This document shows, piece by piece, positions 14,332-23,876 of a DNA stretch of 64,000 nucleotides. Each line of letters opens with the position of its first letter. The stretch's first letter is position 1. The notes under the pieces are model-generated. The model was given only the letters and a program-made list of their open reading frames with translations. It made no database searches and had not been told where the DNA came from. The DNA comes from Herbaspirillum sp. ASV7 (GTDB lineage Bacteria; Pseudomonadota; Gammaproteobacteria; Burkholderiales; Burkholderiaceae_D): positions 1-64,000 of the forward strand of contig NZ_JAELUH010000003.1 in NCBI RefSeq assembly GCF_016429215.1, written 5' to 3'. Position numbers and translations under genes: made by a program.

Positions 14332-16401
14332 TCACTGTTGCGCCAGCGGGGCGGCCGGCAGGGGTTCATAAGGGGCTTCCTTGACGCTGGGCTGGTGGCC
14401 GGCGCGCGCCTTCAATACGGTACGGATGCCAAATACCAGCACGCTGATCACCACCAGCATGAACATCGCCGCAAGACCCGCATCCACGTAGTCATTGAAG
14501 ATCACCTGGCGCATCTGTTCGATGGACTTGGCCGGCGCCAGCAGCTTGCCCTCATCCAGCGCGGCCTGGTACTTCTGCGCATGGGCCAGGAAACCGACCC
14601 GCGGATTGGCATCGAACACCTTCTGCCAACCGGCGGTGAGCGTGCAAGCCAGCAGCCAGGCGGTGGGCGCCATCGTGACCCAGGCGAAGCGGTCGCGCTT
14701 CATCTTGAACAGCACGCAAGTAGCCAGGATCAGGGCGATGCCGGCCAGCATCTGGTTGGAGATGCCGAACAGCGGCCACAGCGTGTTGATGCCACCCAGC
14801 GGATCGACCACGCCCTGGTACAGGAAGTAACCCCAGCCGGTCACGCACAGGCCGGTGGCGGTCAGGCTGGCGACCCAGGAATCGGTGCGCTTCATCGGCG
14901 GGATGAAGGCACCCAGCAGGTCTTGCAGCATGAAGCGGCCAGCCCGGGTACCGGCATCGACGGCGGTCAGGATGAAGAGCGCCTCGAACAGGATGGCGAA
15001 GTGATACCAGAAGGCCATCATCGCCTCGCCGGTCACGCCGGAGAGGATCTGGGCCATGCCCACGGCCAGCGTGGGCGCGCCGCCGGCACGCGAGATGATG
15101 GTGTGCTCCCCCACGGCCTGGGCCGTATGGGTCAGCATCTCGGGGGTGATGTGGAAGCCCCATTGCGAGATCACCTGGGCCACGTTCTCGGGCGAGGTGC
15201 CGATCAGCGCAGCCGGGCTGTTCATGGCGAAGTAGATGCCGGGCTCGATGCAGGAGGCAGCGATCAGCGCCATGATGGCCACGAAGGATTCCATCAGCAT
15301 GGCGCCGTAGCCGATGAAGCGGGCGTGCTTTTCATTCTCCAGCAACTTGGGCGTGGTGCCCGAGGAGATCAACGCGTGGAAGCCCGACACCGCGCCGCAG
15401 GCGATGGTGATGAACAGGAAGGGGAACAGCGAACCCGACCAGACCGGACCGCTGCCGTCGATGAAGCGGGTGACAGCATGCATCTTCAGGTGCGGGGCGA
15501 TGAAGACGATGCCCAGGGCCAGCGCCAGGATGGTGCCGATCTTCAGGAAGGTCGACAGGTAGTCGCGCGGGGCCAGCAGCAGCCACACCGGCAGCACCGA
15601 GGCGACGAAGCCATAGCCGATCAGCATCCAGGTCAACTGCTTGCCGTTGAAGGTGAACATCTGCCCCAGCACCGCATGTTCCTGCACATACTGGCCGCCG
15701 ACGATGGCCAGCATCAGCAGCACAAAGCCGATCCACGATACCTCGCCGATGCGACCCGGGCGGAGATAGCGCGAATACACGCCCATGAACAGCGCAATAG
15801 GAATGGTGGCCGCCACGGTGAAGGTCCCCCAGGGCGACTCCGCCAGGGCCTTGACCACGATCAGCGCCAGCACGGCCAGGATGATGACCATGATCATGAA
15901 GGCGCCGAAGAGCGCAATCACGCCCGGCACCTGGCCCAGCTCGGACTTGATCAGGTCGCCCAGGGAGCGGCCGTCGCGCCGGGTGGAGATGAACAGCACC
16001 ATGAAATCCTGCACCGCACCGGCAAACACCACGCCGGCCAGGATCCACAGCATGCCCGGCAGATAGCCCATCTGCGCGGCCAGTACCGGGCCCACCAGAG
16101 GACCGGCGCCAGCGATGGCGGCGAAATGGTGACCAAACAGCACATACTTGTTGGTGGGCACGTAGTCCAGGCCATCGTTGAACTTGTAGGCTGGCGTCAT
16201 GCGCTCGCCATCCAGGCCCAGCACGCGCTCGGCGATGAATTTGCTGTAGAAGCGGTAGGCGATCAGGTAGACGCACACCGAGGCGACCACCAGCCATACT
16301 GCATTGATCGATTCGCCGCGCCGCAACGCGACGTAGGCGCAGGCGCTGGCGCCGGCGATGGCCAGCGCGAGCCAGCCCAGCCTGGAAACTATCCGGTTCA
16401 T
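14332..16401 (-). CDS. cstA: CstA-family carbon starvation / pyruvate transporter
   Basis: A 689-residue inner-membrane protein with about 16-18 hydrophobic segments. It starts at MNRIVSRLGWLALAIAGASA; an upstream extension to 16515 lacks family features. Signatures include YKFNDGLDYVPTNKYVLFGH, FAAIAGAGPLVGPVLAAQMG and GAVQDFMVLFISTRRDGRSL, found in E. coli CstA and BtsT. Those proteins import pyruvate and/or peptides during carbon limitation. It forms an operon with ybdD and is divergent from a two-component system that probably regulates it. Confidence 0.95.
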   Translation of the reverse strand: MNRIVSRLGWLALAIAGASACAYVALRRGESINAVWLVVASVCVYLIAYRFYSKFIAERVLGLDGERMTPAYKFNDGLDYVPTNKYVLFGHHFAAIAGAGPLVGPVLAAQMGYLPGMLWILAGVVFAGAVQDFMVLFISTRRDGRSLGDLIKSELGQVPGVIALFGAFMIMVIILAVLALIVVKALAESPWGTFTVAATIPIALFMGVYSRYLRPGRIGEVSWIGFVLLMLAIVGGQYVQEHAVLGQMFTFNGKQLTWMLIGYGFVASVLPVWLLLAPRDYLSTFLKIGTILALALGIVFIAPHLKMHAVTRFIDGSGPVWSGSLFPFLFITIACGAVSGFHALISSGTTPKLLENEKHARFIGYGAMLMESFVAIMALIAASCIEPGIYFAMNSPAALIGTSPENVAQVISQWGFHITPEMLTHTAQAVGEHTIISRAGGAPTLAVGMAQILSGVTGEAMMAFWYHFAILFEALFILTAVDAGTRAGRFMLQDLLGAFIPPMKRTDSWVASLTATGLCVTGWGYFLYQGVVDPLGGINTLWPLFGISNQMLAGIALILATCVLFKMKRDRFAWVTMAPTAWLLACTLTAGWQKVFDANPRVGFLAHAQKYQAALDEGKLLAPAKSIEQMRQVIFNDYVDAGLAAMFMLVVISVLVFGIRTVLKARAGHQPSVKEAPYEPLPAAPLAQQ

Positions 16402-16605
16402 TGTTCTCCTCCCTGGCGGGATCCTTGTTGGTAATGGGGATGTTGTTATGCTGGCCACATGGCGCGAGGCCGGCAGTGGACGCCCGCCAGTATCGGCAGC
16501 CCCCGCCCGGGCCACAAGCGCAGCACTACGCAGAGCCTCTACGTAGAACTACCGAGTTCAGCTCTCTTTGCTTGCCGGCCGGGGGGCTTTGGGTAGAATC
16601 GCGGC

Positions 16606-18021
16606 ATGAAACTGCGCCAGAAAATCATCTTCCTCGCCATCGTCCCGCTCTGCCTGGCCTTCACGGCCATCGCGCTGGTAGTGCGCTACCAGGCGGTGGA
16701 GCTGGGGCGCCAGCAGCGCGCCGCCATCGAGGCGGCCTACCTGGCCAGCAAGAACACCGAGTTGCGTCACTACGTGGACCTGGCGCAGCACGCGCTGAGC
16801 CACCTGTACGACACCGGCCGCAGCGACGAGGCCATCAAGGAAGAAGCCCGTCGCATCCTCGCCGATCTGGAGTTCGGCGACGATGGCTATTTCTTCGTCT
16901 ACGACGAAAAGGGCCGCAGCATCATGCACCCGCGCCAGCCCGAGCTGGTCGGCAGCGAGATGTGGAACTGGCGCGATGCCTCCGGCAGCCTCACCATCCA
17001 GCACCTGATCGAACGTGCGCATGAGGGCGGCGGCTACGAGCGCTACCTGTGGCGCAAGCCCTCCAGCAAGACGGTCGCGCCCAAGCTGGGTTACGTGATC
17101 GGCCTGCCGCGCTGGGGTTGGGTGATCGGCACCGGCATCTACCTGGACGATGTGGAGGCGGCGCTGGGCCAGGTCGACCGCCAGAATTCCGGCTACCTGC
17201 ACCAGACCATGCTGCTCATCGCCGTCATCGCCCTGGCCAGCGCCCTGGCGGTGGGGCTGGCCGGTCTGCTGCTCAATCTCAGCGAGCATCGCGTGGCCGA
17301 TGCCAAGCTGCGCCAGCTGGCGCAGCGTGTGGTGCGCTCGCAGGAGGAGGAACGCGCCCGCCTCTCGCGCGACCTGCATGATGGCATCAGCCAGTGGCTG
17401 GTGTCGATCAAGCTGCAGATAGAAGCCGCACTGGTGCGCCTGAACGGCACGCCCGAGCAGGCCGCCAGCGCACGCAGCGGTTTCGAGAAGACCGCCGCCC
17501 AGATCAATGGGGTACTGGCCGAGGTCAGACGCATATCGCATGACCTGCGCCCGGCCATCCTGGATGATCTCGGGCTGGCAGCGGCCCTGGAGCATCTTTG
17601 CGGCGAATGGCGTGATGCAAACGATGCTGCCGACGAGGGCAAGGGCATCGAGATCGTCTTCGAGAACGAAAATGAAGGCGCAGGCGACGCTACCGCCGTC
17701 CTGCCCGACGTGGTCAATACCGTCCTCTTCCGCGTGGCCCAGGAGGCGCTGACCAATATCGCCCGCCACGCCCGGGCCAGCCAGATCAAGGTGCGCCTCT
17801 ACAGCGGGCGCAACCTGCTCATGCTGCAGGTGCAGGACAACGGTTGCGGCTTCGACCTGGGCCAGGTGGACGACCATTCGCGCCACGGCATCGGCCTGCG
17901 CAACATGCGTGAGCGCATGGAAGCCGTGGGCGGCGAGCTGGACATCGATTCATCCCCCGCCGGCACCCGCATCAGCGCCGTCATTCCCCGTCCATCCCTG
18001 TTTGCCCATCCCCATGCCTGA
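16606..18021 (+). CDS. NarL-type sensor histidine kinase with extracytoplasmic Cache domain
   Basis: A 471-residue membrane kinase. One N-terminal membrane helix (IIFLAIVPLCLAFTAIALVV), a periplasmic single-Cache-like domain (GDDGYFFVYDEKGRSIMHPR, then GWVIGTGIYLDDVEAAL), a second helix near residues 200-225, a HisKA_3 domain with the phosphorylated His258 in RDLHDGISQWL, and a HATPase_c domain (QDNGCGFDLG, GIGLRNMRERMEAVGG). Cache domains of this type bind small carboxylates. Divergent from cstA by 204 bp, so pyruvate or another carboxylate is a reasonable but unproven ligand. Confidence 0.92.
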   Translation: MKLRQKIIFLAIVPLCLAFTAIALVVRYQAVELGRQQRAAIEAAYLASKNTELRHYVDLAQHALSHLYDTGRSDEAIKEEARRILADLEFGDDGYFFVYDEKGRSIMHPRQPELVGSEMWNWRDASGSLTIQHLIERAHEGGGYERYLWRKPSSKTVAPKLGYVIGLPRWGWVIGTGIYLDDVEAALGQVDRQNSGYLHQTMLLIAVIALASALAVGLAGLLLNLSEHRVADAKLRQLAQRVVRSQEEERARLSRDLHDGISQWLVSIKLQIEAALVRLNGTPEQAASARSGFEKTAAQINGVLAEVRRISHDLRPAILDDLGLAAALEHLCGEWRDANDAADEGKGIEIVFENENEGAGDATAVLPDVVNTVLFRVAQEALTNIARHARASQIKVRLYSGRNLLMLQVQDNGCGFDLGQVDDHSRHGIGLRNMRERMEAVGGELDIDSSPAGTRISAVIPRPSLFAHPHA

Positions 18022-18667
18022 TCACTCGCAGACCCCTCCCGTGGCGACCCGCGTCATGCTCATCGACGACCACCCGCTGGTGCGGGACGGCCTGCGTGCG
18101 CGGCTGGAAACCGTGCCGGGACTGGCCGTGGTGGCCGAAGCCGGCAATGCCGACGAGGCGCTGGCGGCGGCGGCCGCCCAGGAGATCGACCTGACCCTGA
18201 TGGATATCAACATGCGCGGCGTCAATGGCATCGAGCTGACGGCGATCTTCCATGCGCGCCATCCCGAGATCGCTGTACTGATCCTGAGCATGCATGACAA
18301 GGCGGAATACGTGATGCAGTCCATACAGGCGGGGGCGCGCGGCTATGTGCTCAAGGACGCACCCAGCCAGGACATCGTGCAGGCCATCGAGACGGTCAGG
18401 TCCGGCGGGATCTACTACAGTGCCGCACTGGCGCGCCAGCTCACGCAATCGCTGCCCCAGCGCGAGCTGCTCACGCAGCGTGAGCGCGAGGTACTCAAGC
18501 ACATCGCCAACGGTGAATCCAACAAGCAGATCGCCCGCGAGCTGGACCTGAGCGTGCGCACCGTGGAAACCCATCGCCTCAACATCAAGCGCAAGCTCAA
18601 CATCGACGGCCAGGCCGAGCTGATCAAGTTCGCGGTCGAGTCCCGCACGCCTGGCGGGCAGCCTTGA
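18014..18667 (+). CDS. LuxR/NarL-family response regulator
   Basis: A 217-residue regulator whose start overlaps the kinase stop by 8 bp. The receiver domain has IDDHPLVRDGLR, phosphoacceptor Asp64 in LMDINMRG and Lys in YVLKDAP. The C-terminal LuxR-type helix-turn-helix is LTQREREVLKHIANGESNKQ followed by the VRTVETHRLNIKRKL recognition region. It most likely controls cstA-ybdD, read in the opposite direction, through the 16402-16605 intergenic region; this follows from position only. Confidence 0.93.
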   Translation: MPDHSQTPPVATRVMLIDDHPLVRDGLRARLETVPGLAVVAEAGNADEALAAAAAQEIDLTLMDINMRGVNGIELTAIFHARHPEIAVLILSMHDKAEYVMQSIQAGARGYVLKDAPSQDIVQAIETVRSGGIYYSAALARQLTQSLPQRELLTQREREVLKHIANGESNKQIARELDLSVRTVETHRLNIKRKLNIDGQAELIKFAVESRTPGGQP

Positions 18668-18689
18668 GGATGCCTGCGTTGCCGCGTTC

Positions 18690-19298
18690 TCAGGGTGCAG
18701 CCAGGTCCAGGGTAAGCACCTCGCCATAGGCGATCGTCGTCCTCGTCGAGGCCGCCTGCAGGGCGATGGAGGCCAGCGCGTCGGCATCCGGATGGGCCTG
18801 TGCGCCCTGCCCGGCCTGCACGATCTGCCATCCAGCGCAGGCCTGGAACATGCGGATCGTGCCGGCATGGCAGACGACGATGACCTGCCCCGAATACCGG
18901 CGTTGCAGCTCGACAAACACCGCCCACATGCGACGCGCCACAGCCAGCAGGTTCTCGCCGCCACCTGGTGCATGGTGCAGCAGGTCCTGGTTCCAGGCCT
19001 CGACTTCGCTCCAGGCAATGTCGTCCCAGAGGCGCCGCTCCCAGGTGCCGAAGTCCATTTCCCGCAGACCGTCCTGCAGCAAGACATCTCCCTGCCCCAG
19101 CGCCTTGGCCAGGGCCTGCGCCAGTTGCGTACAACGCTGCAAGGGACTGCTGACGATGGCCACGCCACGTGGCAACTGCGGCAGCAGACGTTCTCTGCAG
19201 GATTGCAGCGCTTCTGGCGCGACGGCGATGTCGCTGGCGCCGTAGCAATGGCGCTTGTCGAGGACGGGCTGGGGATGACGGATCAGCAGCAACTGCAT
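18690..19298 (-). CDS. cobC: Alpha-ribazole-5'-phosphate phosphatase, histidine phosphatase family
   Basis: A 202-residue phosphoglycerate-mutase-fold enzyme. The catalytic RHP motif is LLIRHPQPV (His8), the second is SSPLQRC, and the late catalytic His is in VVCHAGTIRM. It is last in the cobT-cobS-cobC order, so it probably removes the 5'-phosphate in nucleotide-loop assembly of cobalamin. The family is broad, and the role comes from the operon. Confidence 0.87.
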   Translation of the reverse strand: MQLLLIRHPQPVLDKRHCYGASDIAVAPEALQSCRERLLPQLPRGVAIVSSPLQRCTQLAQALAKALGQGDVLLQDGLREMDFGTWERRLWDDIAWSEVEAWNQDLLHHAPGGGENLLAVARRMWAVFVELQRRYSGQVIVVCHAGTIRMFQACAGWQIVQAGQGAQAHPDADALASIALQAASTRTTIAYGEVLTLDLAAP

Positions 19299-19301
19299 GG
19301 C

Positions 19302-20123
19302 TCAGCCCGCCAGCCACGCAGGGAGGGTCACCAGGGCGCCGAGATAGAAGGCGGTCTCGCTCAGTTGCTGCACGGCGCCCAGGCAGTCTCCGGTATAGCC
19401 GCCCAGGCGACGCACGAAGCGACGCGCCAGCCAGGATGCCGCCACAACCGCCAGCAGCACGCCCATGGCAATGCGCTGCCAGGACATCAGGCCGACATAG
19501 ACCGTCACGACCACCGGCAACGCTACCCACAAGCCTGCGAGCAGGAATTCACCCGTGCGCATGTGCTGGGCCAATGGCTTGGCCTTGCCCTCCTCGCGCA
19601 CGTAGTCGAGCCGCCAGATCAGGCAGGTCGCCAGCCAGCGCGACAGCGGATGAGCGATCCCCAGCGCCGCCAGCACCTGCAGGGGCAGCAAGGCATGCAA
19701 TGCCGCCAGCTTGGTGGCCAGTAGCAGACCGATACCGATGACACCATAGCTGCCCAGGCGCGAGTCGCGCATGATCTCCAGCGCCCGCTCACGGCTGACG
19801 CTGCCGCCCAGGCCGTCACAGACATCGGCAAAACCATCTTCATGGAAGGCCCCGGTGAGCCAGATCCCGGCGGCGGTCGACAGCAGCACGGCCAGTGCCG
19901 GCGGCCAGAATTGCACCGCCAGCAGGTACACCAGTGCGCTCACCCAGGCCACGATCCAGCCCACCAGCGGGAAATAGCGGGTGCAGCGCTGCAGCCACTC
20001 CGGCTGGAAGCCCACCCAACCGGGAATCGGCAAGCGCGTGAAGAATTGCAGCGCAATGAAGAACAGCCGCAGCTGGTACCACGCCGGCGGTTTTACGCTA
20101 CTCACGGAGGCGGGATCAGCCAT
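19302..20123 (-). CDS. cobS: Adenosylcobinamide-GDP ribazoletransferase (cobalamin synthase)
   Basis: A 273-residue membrane enzyme that joins adenosylcobinamide-GDP with alpha-ribazole (or its phosphate). Family motifs present are [31 protein letters not shown] (acidic metal site) and [17 protein letters not shown]. Five to seven hydrophobic helices are visible. It starts 8 bp before the end of cobT and is followed 3 bp later by cobC, so the three genes are co-transcribed. Confidence 0.95.
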   Translation of the reverse strand: MADPASVSSVKPPAWYQLRLFFIALQFFTRLPIPGWVGFQPEWLQRCTRYFPLVGWIVAWVSALVYLLAVQFWPPALAVLLSTAAGIWLTGAFHEDGFADVCDGLGGSVSRERALEIMRDSRLGSYGVIGIGLLLATKLAALHALLPLQVLAALGIAHPLSRWLATCLIWRLDYVREEGKAKPLAQHMRTGEFLLAGLWVALPVVVTVYVGLMSWQRIAMGVLLAVVAASWLARRFVRRLGGYTGDCLGAVQQLSETAFYLGALVTLPAWLAG

Positions 20124-21150
20124 TTTTTTCGCTGACGCTGGCCGAGGAGAAGGTCGCCATCTGTGCCAGGAAATTCACCGCTGCGCGCAGCAAGGGCAAG
20201 GCCAGCGCGGCACCGGTGCCCTCGCCCAGGCGCAGGTCAAGCTGCATCAGCGGCCTGGCCTTGAGGTAGTCCAGCATACGACGATGACCGGCCTCATCCG
20301 AGCAATGCGAGAAGACGCAATAGTCGAGTACCGCCGGCTGCATGGCCGCCGCCACCAGCAAGGCAGAGGTGACGATGAAGCCATCCACCAGCAGCACCAG
20401 GCGCTGTTGCGCGCCACGCAACATGGCACCTGTCATGAAGGCGATCTCGAAGCCGCCCAGCGCCGCCAGCTGCTCCAGCGGCGTGGCTGCAGCAGCATGC
20501 AATTGCAAGGCGCGGCTGACCGCGTCAGCCTTGCGCGCCACGCCTTGTGCATCCAGGCCGGTGCCGGCGCCCACGCAATCCTCTACCGCAATGCCGGTCA
20601 GCGCCGCCATCAGGGCTGCGGCTGCGGTGGTATTGCCGATGCCCATCTCACCAAAGCCCAGGACATCAGCCCGCAGCGTATCGACGAAGCGCATGCCGGC
20701 TTCCATGGCCGCCTCGCATTGCGCGCGCTGCATGGCCGGGCCGGTACAGAAATTCGCGGTCCCCGGTGCGATCTTGCGGTCCAGCAGGCCGGGGCGTGGA
20801 CCAAAGTCGTGATTGACGCCCGTGTCGACGATATGCAGTGCGCAATCGTTCTGGCGGGCAAAGACGTTGATGGCCGCGCCACCGGCGAGGAAGTTCTCCA
20901 CCATCTGCCAGGTCACGCTTTGCGGATAGGCCGATACCCCCTCCTGCGTCACGCCATGGTCGCCCGCGCAGACCACGATGGCCGGGCGAGCGATGACGGG
21001 CTGGTCGGTCCCCTGGATCAGGCCGATCTGACGCGCCAGGCGCTCCAGTGCCCCCAGGCTGCCCAGGGGCTTGGTCTTGTCGTTGATGCGGTGCTCCAGG
21101 CGCGCTGCCAGTTCGGGGGCGTGGAGGGGAGAGATGGCGGGAATCTGCAT
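20116..21150 (-). CDS. cobT: Nicotinate-nucleotide:dimethylbenzimidazole phosphoribosyltransferase
   Basis: A 344-residue enzyme that activates 5,6-dimethylbenzimidazole for the lower ligand of cobalamin. Features are [16 protein letters not shown] near residue 24, [39 protein letters not shown] and the [16 protein letters not shown] loop with its catalytic-site Glu later ([12 protein letters not shown]). The start at 21150 (MQIPAISPL) was chosen over a frame extension to 21228 that does not resemble the family. First gene of the cob operon. Confidence 0.95.
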   Translation of the reverse strand: MQIPAISPLHAPELAARLEHRINDKTKPLGSLGALERLARQIGLIQGTDQPVIARPAIVVCAGDHGVTQEGVSAYPQSVTWQMVENFLAGGAAINVFARQNDCALHIVDTGVNHDFGPRPGLLDRKIAPGTANFCTGPAMQRAQCEAAMEAGMRFVDTLRADVLGFGEMGIGNTTAAAALMAALTGIAVEDCVGAGTGLDAQGVARKADAVSRALQLHAAAATPLEQLAALGGFEIAFMTGAMLRGAQQRLVLLVDGFIVTSALLVAAAMQPAVLDYCVFSHCSDEAGHRRMLDYLKARPLMQLDLRLGEGTGAALALPLLRAAVNFLAQMATFSSASVSEKNG

Positions 21151-21252
21151 GGCTAGCTGTTCGGCGCCGCCAGCGGCGGCAGGATGAAGGGAGCGCCAGT
21201 ATACGAGATCGGCGACCCTGGGGGCCATCGCTCAAGCTGGGCGCCATGGAAA

Positions 21253-21272
21253 AAGGAGCCTCGCGGCTCCTT
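21253..21272 (-). terminator. Terminator after cheV
   Basis: On the minus strand AAGGAGCC-GCGA-GGCTCCTT is followed by TTT. It lies 26 bp beyond the cheV stop. Confidence 0.8.
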
Positions 21273-21297
21273 CCCCCTCCACGCTGCCGCTCCCCCC

Positions 21298-22275
21298 TCA
21301 GGGCCGGGTGGCGGCAGACTTGTCCAGCACGCTGTAGATGGTGGCGGCCAATTCGTTGGCTTCGAACTTGGAGACGTAGGCATCTCCGCCCACTGTCTTG
21401 ACGTGATCCTCGTTGGCCGAGCCCGACAGCGACGAGTGGATGATCACCGGGATGCTCTTGAGGAAGTCTTCGCGCTTGATGTTCCGGGTCAGCGTGAAGC
21501 CGTCCATCTCCGGCATTTCCAGGTCGGTCAGCACGAAGGAGATCTTGTCGGAGATCGGCCGGCCCTCGGCGCGGGCTTCCTTGGCCAGCTTTTGCACCTT
21601 ATCCCAGGCTTCCTTGCCGGTGACGTGCATCTCGAAGGGGATCTCCATGGCCCGCAAGCCCTGCTCGATCAGCGAGCGCGCCACCTTGGAATCGTCGGCG
21701 GCAATGGCCACCGCCCCCGGGCGGATGCCATGGCTGGTGCTTTTTTCCAGGCTTTCCATCTTGAGGTTGCGGTCGCTGGGCATGATCTCGTGCAGGATCT
21801 GCTCCACGTCCAGCACCTGGGCCAGACGGCTGGTGTCCTTGTCGTTGTCCAGGCGCGCGATGCTGGTGACGAAGGCGCCGCCGGTGCTGGCTTCGGCGGA
21901 CAGGACCTGGCTCCACTCCAGGCGCACGATCTCATCCACCGACTCCACCGCGAAAGCCTGGGTGCTGCGGGCATATTCGGTCACCAGCAGGATGTTCAGG
22001 CCGGTCTTGGGCACGCAGCCGACCACGGCAGGCAGGTCGATCACGGAGATGATCTGGCCACGGATGTTGACCATGCCCAGCATGGGCGATTGGGTACCGG
22101 CGGCCTTGGTCACCGGCGGCATGGGCACGATTTCACGGATCTTGAAGACATTGATGCCGAACAACTCGGAACGCTCACCGTGCGGATCGGCCCCCAGGCG
22201 GAACAGCAGCAGTTCAAACTTGTTGGATGATGTGAGATTGGTTCTTTCGTCAATCTCTTTCTGGAAACTATCCAT
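21298..22275 (-). CDS. cheV: Chemotaxis coupling protein CheV (CheW-receiver)
   Basis: A 325-residue protein linking chemoreceptors to CheA. Residues ~15-165 form a CheW domain (FGINVFKIREIVPMPPVT; GMVNIRGQIISVIDLPAVVG). Residues ~190-320 form a receiver domain with VAIAADDSKVAR, the phosphoacceptor Asp in VLTDLEMPEMDG and Lys in DAYVSKFEANE. The ATG at 22275 is preceded by GGAGAGGGG; the ATG at 22290 lacks a ribosome site. No other che genes adjoin, so it is an orphan adaptor here. Confidence 0.95.
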   Translation of the reverse strand: MDSFQKEIDERTNLTSSNKFELLLFRLGADPHGERSELFGINVFKIREIVPMPPVTKAAGTQSPMLGMVNIRGQIISVIDLPAVVGCVPKTGLNILLVTEYARSTQAFAVESVDEIVRLEWSQVLSAEASTGGAFVTSIARLDNDKDTSRLAQVLDVEQILHEIMPSDRNLKMESLEKSTSHGIRPGAVAIAADDSKVARSLIEQGLRAMEIPFEMHVTGKEAWDKVQKLAKEARAEGRPISDKISFVLTDLEMPEMDGFTLTRNIKREDFLKSIPVIIHSSLSGSANEDHVKTVGGDAYVSKFEANELAATIYSVLDKSAATRP

Positions 22276-22520
22276 GGCCCCTCTCCCCATTTCGTATCGA
22301 TATGACCCTTCAAGGCCGGTTCTAGAAATGTAGAGGGGAAATACGCCGGAGGCAATCAGGCAATCGTTAGAATTCGATTTTTTTGATTTTTCTGTGGCCT
22401 CAAACGACCAAACTTGACGATGAGCTGACAGCCGGGAAGGAATCTGGAAAAGACCACGAGACCAGATGCCGGGATGCGCGCCCGGGGCACGAAAAGCAGA
22501 CCGCGGCGGCAGAAATGAAA

Positions 22521-22546
22521 AGAGGAAGCCCGAAGGCTTCCTCTTT
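22521..22546 (-). terminator. Terminator at the end of the tRNA cluster
   Basis: AGAGGAAGCC and its complement flank CGAA; on the minus strand the stem is followed by TTTTC, just beyond the last tRNA-Gly. Confidence 0.85.
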
Positions 22547-22551
22547 CAACT

Positions 22552-22627
22552 TGGAGCGGGAGAAGAGTCTCGAACTCTCGACCTATACCTTGGCAAGGTA
22601 TCGCTCTACCAACTGAGCTACTCCCGC
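22552..22627 (-). tRNA. tRNA-Gly(GCC), copy 1
   Basis: The minus strand shows GCGGGAG acceptor, TAGCTCAGTTGGTAGAGC D arm, anticodon loop CTTGCCAAG region (GCC), T loop GTTCGAG and an encoded TCCA end. 76 nt. Confidence 0.98.
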
Positions 22628-22678
22628 ATGGGAACTTACATCTACTGCAACAGGCGCCGGAGCTGCCTGCCTTGACAC

Positions 22679-22754
22679 TGGAGCGGGAGAAGAGTCTCGA
22701 ACTCTCGACCTATACCTTGGCAAGGTATCGCTCTACCAACTGAGCTACTCCCGC
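22679..22754 (-). tRNA. tRNA-Gly(GCC), copy 2
   Basis: Identical in sequence to the copy at 22552-22627, including the encoded CCA; separated from it by a 51-bp spacer of unrelated sequence. Confidence 0.98.
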
Positions 22755-22830
22755 AGGAGCCTTTACTATGCGGCATCAACTACATGCCGCTTGCTACCGG
22801 AAAACAGCTGCCAGGCTGCCTTCCTGAATC

Positions 22831-22906
22831 TGGAGCGGGAGAAGAGTCTCGAACTCTCGACCTATACCTTGGCAAGGTATCGCTCTACCAACTGAGCTAC
22901 TCCCGC
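22831..22906 (-). tRNA. tRNA-Gly(GCC), copy 3
   Basis: Identical in sequence to the other tRNA-Gly copies; it follows tRNA-Cys by 11 bp on the minus strand, so the two are probably on one precursor. Confidence 0.98.
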
Positions 22907-22917
22907 ATGGAGCGTTT

Positions 22918-22991
22918 TGGAGGCGGGGGTCGGGATCGAACCGGCGTAGACGGCTTTGCAGGCCGCTGCATAACCACTTTGCTACCCCGCC
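22918..22991 (-). tRNA. tRNA-Cys(GCA)
   Basis: The minus strand reads GGCGGGG acceptor, anticodon loop with GCA (CCTGCAAAGC), T arm GGTTCGATCC and encoded TCCA. 74 nt. Single copy within the Gly cluster. Confidence 0.97.
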
Positions 22992-23100
22992 TTGGGGACA
23001 CGCATACTACCTAAAACACGTGTTGTTTGCAAACATCTTTTTTGACTTCTTTCGAAATTCGTCGAAGCCAAATTTCAATGCGTGCGCACCTATCACAATA

Positions 23101-23132
23101 AAAAAAGGAAGCTTTGTTAGGCTTCCTTTTTT
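23101..23132 (-). terminator. Terminator between tRNA-Gly copy 4 and tRNA-Cys
   Basis: AAAAAAGGAAGC and its exact complement (12 bp) flank an 8-base loop; the minus strand continues with a T-run. It would separate tRNA-Gly copy 4 from the rest of the cluster. Confidence 0.85.
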
Positions 23133-23142
23133 CCAAGTAACC

Positions 23143-23218
23143 TGGAGCGGGAGAAGAGTCTCGAACTCTCGACCTATACCTTGGCAAGGTATCGCTCTAC
23201 CAACTGAGCTACTCCCGC
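23143..23218 (-). tRNA. tRNA-Gly(GCC), copy 4
   Basis: Identical to the other three Gly copies, but set apart by its own terminator, so it is probably a separate transcript or lies at the 3' end of the pgsA unit. Confidence 0.98.
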
Positions 23219-23276
23219 ATCGAAAACAGAACGCTATTATAAGGCCCTGTTGGCGTTTGTCAACTATCAATCTTAA

Positions 23277-23876
23277 TTATTTAATTATTTTTTTCCGGGT
23301 TCCTGCATCGGCAGCGCGGATGGTCGGCATGGCGCGCCGCAGGTAGTACAGCATCGACCACACCGTCAGCACCGCCGCCACCAGCAGCAGCAAGCTGCCC
23401 CACAGGCGGGTATCGACCAGCCCGAACAGGGTGTCGTAGTACAGCAGCATGGGAATGGCGATCATCTGGGCGGTCGTCTTGATCTTGCCCAGGGAACTGA
23501 CCGCGACCGATTTGGAGGCGCCGATCTGGGCCATCCATTCGCGCAGGGCCGAGATGGCGATCTCGCGGCCGATGATGATGAAGGCGATCACCGGATGCAC
23601 GCGCCCCAGGTGGACCAGCACCAGCAAGGCGCCGGTGACCATGAGCTTGTCGGCGACCGGGTCGAGGAAGGCGCCGAAGGCCGAGGTCTGGTTCCAGCGG
23701 CGGGCCAGGAAACCATCGAACCAGTCAGTGGCGGCCGCCACGATGAAGATGACGGTGGCGGCGATGCCTTGCTCATAGCGGTTCAGGCCGATTTCGGGCA
23801 GATAGTAGACACCGACGACCAGGGGAATGAGCGCCACCCGCAACCAGGTCAGCAGAATCGGAATATTGAAGGGCAT
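23277..23876 (-). CDS. pgsA: CDP-diacylglycerol--glycerol-3-phosphate 3-phosphatidyltransferase
   Basis: A 199-residue membrane enzyme making phosphatidylglycerol phosphate, the committed step to phosphatidylglycerol and cardiolipin. The CDP-alcohol phosphotransferase motif D-x2-D-G-x2-A-R-x8-G-x3-D-x3-D is complete in DWFDGFLARR...GAFLDPVADK. Four to five membrane helices are visible. It lies downstream of uvrC on the same strand (110-bp gap) and upstream of the tRNA cluster, an arrangement common in betaproteobacteria. Confidence 0.96.
   Translation of the reverse strand: MPFNIPILLTWLRVALIPLVVGVYYLPEIGLNRYEQGIAATVIFIVAAATDWFDGFLARRWNQTSAFGAFLDPVADKLMVTGALLVLVHLGRVHPVIAFIIIGREIAISALREWMAQIGASKSVAVSSLGKIKTTAQMIAIPMLLYYDTLFGLVDTRLWGSLLLLVAAVLTVWSMLYYLRRAMPTIRAADAGTRKKIIK

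Noticed and set aside
14323-16434. A plus-strand open frame of 703 codons opposite cstA
   Set aside because: Antisense shadow of a strongly recognised gene; composition is His/Gln-rich and no motif is present.
22552-23218. Regular repeats of about 76 bp that could suggest a CRISPR array
   Set aside because: Each repeat is a complete tRNA-Gly with cloverleaf parts and encoded CCA; spacers are unequal and one unit is tRNA-Cys.
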